Assembly (NCBI RefSeq): GCF_000013045.1
Contig: NC_007677.1
Span: 124,001 to 188,000, forward strand
DNA: 64,000 bases
Direction of reading: 5' to 3'
Source of the DNA: Salinibacter ruber DSM 13855
Lineage (GTDB): Bacteria > Bacteroidota > Rhodothermia > Rhodothermales > Salinibacteraceae
Below, piece after piece: positions 63,533-64,000 of this stretch (positions are counted from its first letter, which is position 1; each line of letters opens with the position of its first letter). The notes below the pieces were generated by a model. The model was not told the DNA's origin, did no database searches, and saw only the letters and a program-made list of their open reading frames with translations. Made by a program: the position numbers and the translations under genes.

Positions 63533-64000
63533 GGCAGGTAAAGCTAGGGGAGGTTCAGATCGAGTGGCGTCTGGGCCAGGTGTGTTGGACCCGAGGGCCA
63601 GACGGAGCACCTGCGCTTCCGCTCGGTCACAGGGTTCGCTCTGCCGCGGTGACAGCCCATCCACGGCCCCCGCTTGGCCGCCCTGACCCTGAGCTCCGAT
63701 GTTCGGGCTGCGCGGGATGGACTGCCGGCAGGGGCGGGTCCTCCGTCCAGACAGCGAGGCAGAGAAACCGCAGGGCCAGTCCGGCCCGGCAGGGTCTCCT
63801 CTCGGAGCCAACGCCTGCTGCGCCTGTAGGGGCTGCAGCCGGTGGCCCGCCCCTCCCAGCGGCGTTCAAGTCATCGGGCGCCCCTCCTCCTCTTCATCGA
63901 TCCAGTACGTCGAGGGCACACACATCGAGCGTGGAAGGGCTTTTTTAGATGGCGTGAAGAGACTTTAAGTTTTCAGTCTCCACATGGACGCACTCTAGAA
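63533..64000. other. Right end of window, no gene recognised
   Basis: Overlapping Pro/Gly/Arg-rich frames on both strands and no motif. The last 100 bases become AT-richer, which may mark the approach of another promoter. Confidence 0.4.

Noticed and set aside
63133-63948. 271-codon plus-strand ORF at the right end
   Set aside because: Composition is Gly/Arg/Pro/Ser-rich with no acidic bias, and it overlaps a minus-strand frame with a better membrane helix.

Overview
The window looks like chromosome from an extremely halophilic member of the Rhodothermota/Bacteroidota, most likely Salinibacter or a close relative. The base composition is GC-rich, the proteins are strongly acidic (Asp/Glu-rich), there are TonB-dependent receptors, many lipoproteins, and a protein with a type IX secretion (T9SS) C-terminal sorting domain. 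The assignment is inferred from these traits; no rRNA or tRNA gene was found to confirm it.

Left part (1-16 kb). The window opens inside a GAF-domain gene on the minus strand. A plus-strand cluster follows: TonB-dependent receptor, DUF4876-type lipoprotein, DUF6850-type outer-membrane barrel, small lipoprotein and di-haem cytochrome c peroxidase. It resembles an outer-membrane acquisition locus, possibly for iron. Next come housekeeping and envelope genes: a PD40-type lipoprotein, LemA, a TPM-domain protein, a TPR protein, a LysM/RlpA-like protein, a CPBP protease, HtpX and a Sco-type copper protein. The CPBP gene lies between two hairpin-forming repeats.

Metal efflux block (16-20.5 kb). An ArsR/SmtB-type dyad precedes an ICMT-like methyltransferase gene, a P1B-4-type metal ATPase and an ArsR repressor. 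An 808-bp IS1-family element with an 8-bp target duplication sits between the dyad and the methyltransferase and has replaced its 5' end.

Middle (20.5-40 kb). HyuB-like hydantoinase B/oxoprolinase, a large T9SS-secreted multidomain protein, an acyl-CoA dehydrogenase and a second TonB receptor. The second receptor's promoter carries almost the same 25-bp motif as the first receptor's. A gene-poor, element-rich stretch then holds an RMF-like protein, an IS200/IS605-like right-end remnant and an ORF-less group II intron with a recognisable domain V.

Right part (40-64 kb). A broken second RMF-like ORF, a lipoprotein, a carotenoid oxygenase with its four iron-binding histidines, a GAF histidine kinase and a TraB/GumN protein. 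A cobalamin riboswitch then lies upstream of nrdB and nrdA (class I ribonucleotide reductase). The nrdA gene contains an intein with a LAGLIDADG endonuclease, placed exactly before the catalytic thiyl-radical cysteine. After that come a thioesterase, a CynX-type transporter, an 1.8-kb coding-poor stretch, a DUF7282/CHRD lipoprotein, a flavin reductase, a SufR-like regulator and small membrane or pilin-like proteins.

No CRISPR array, rRNA or tRNA was recognised. All family assignments come from reading motifs, not from database searches.
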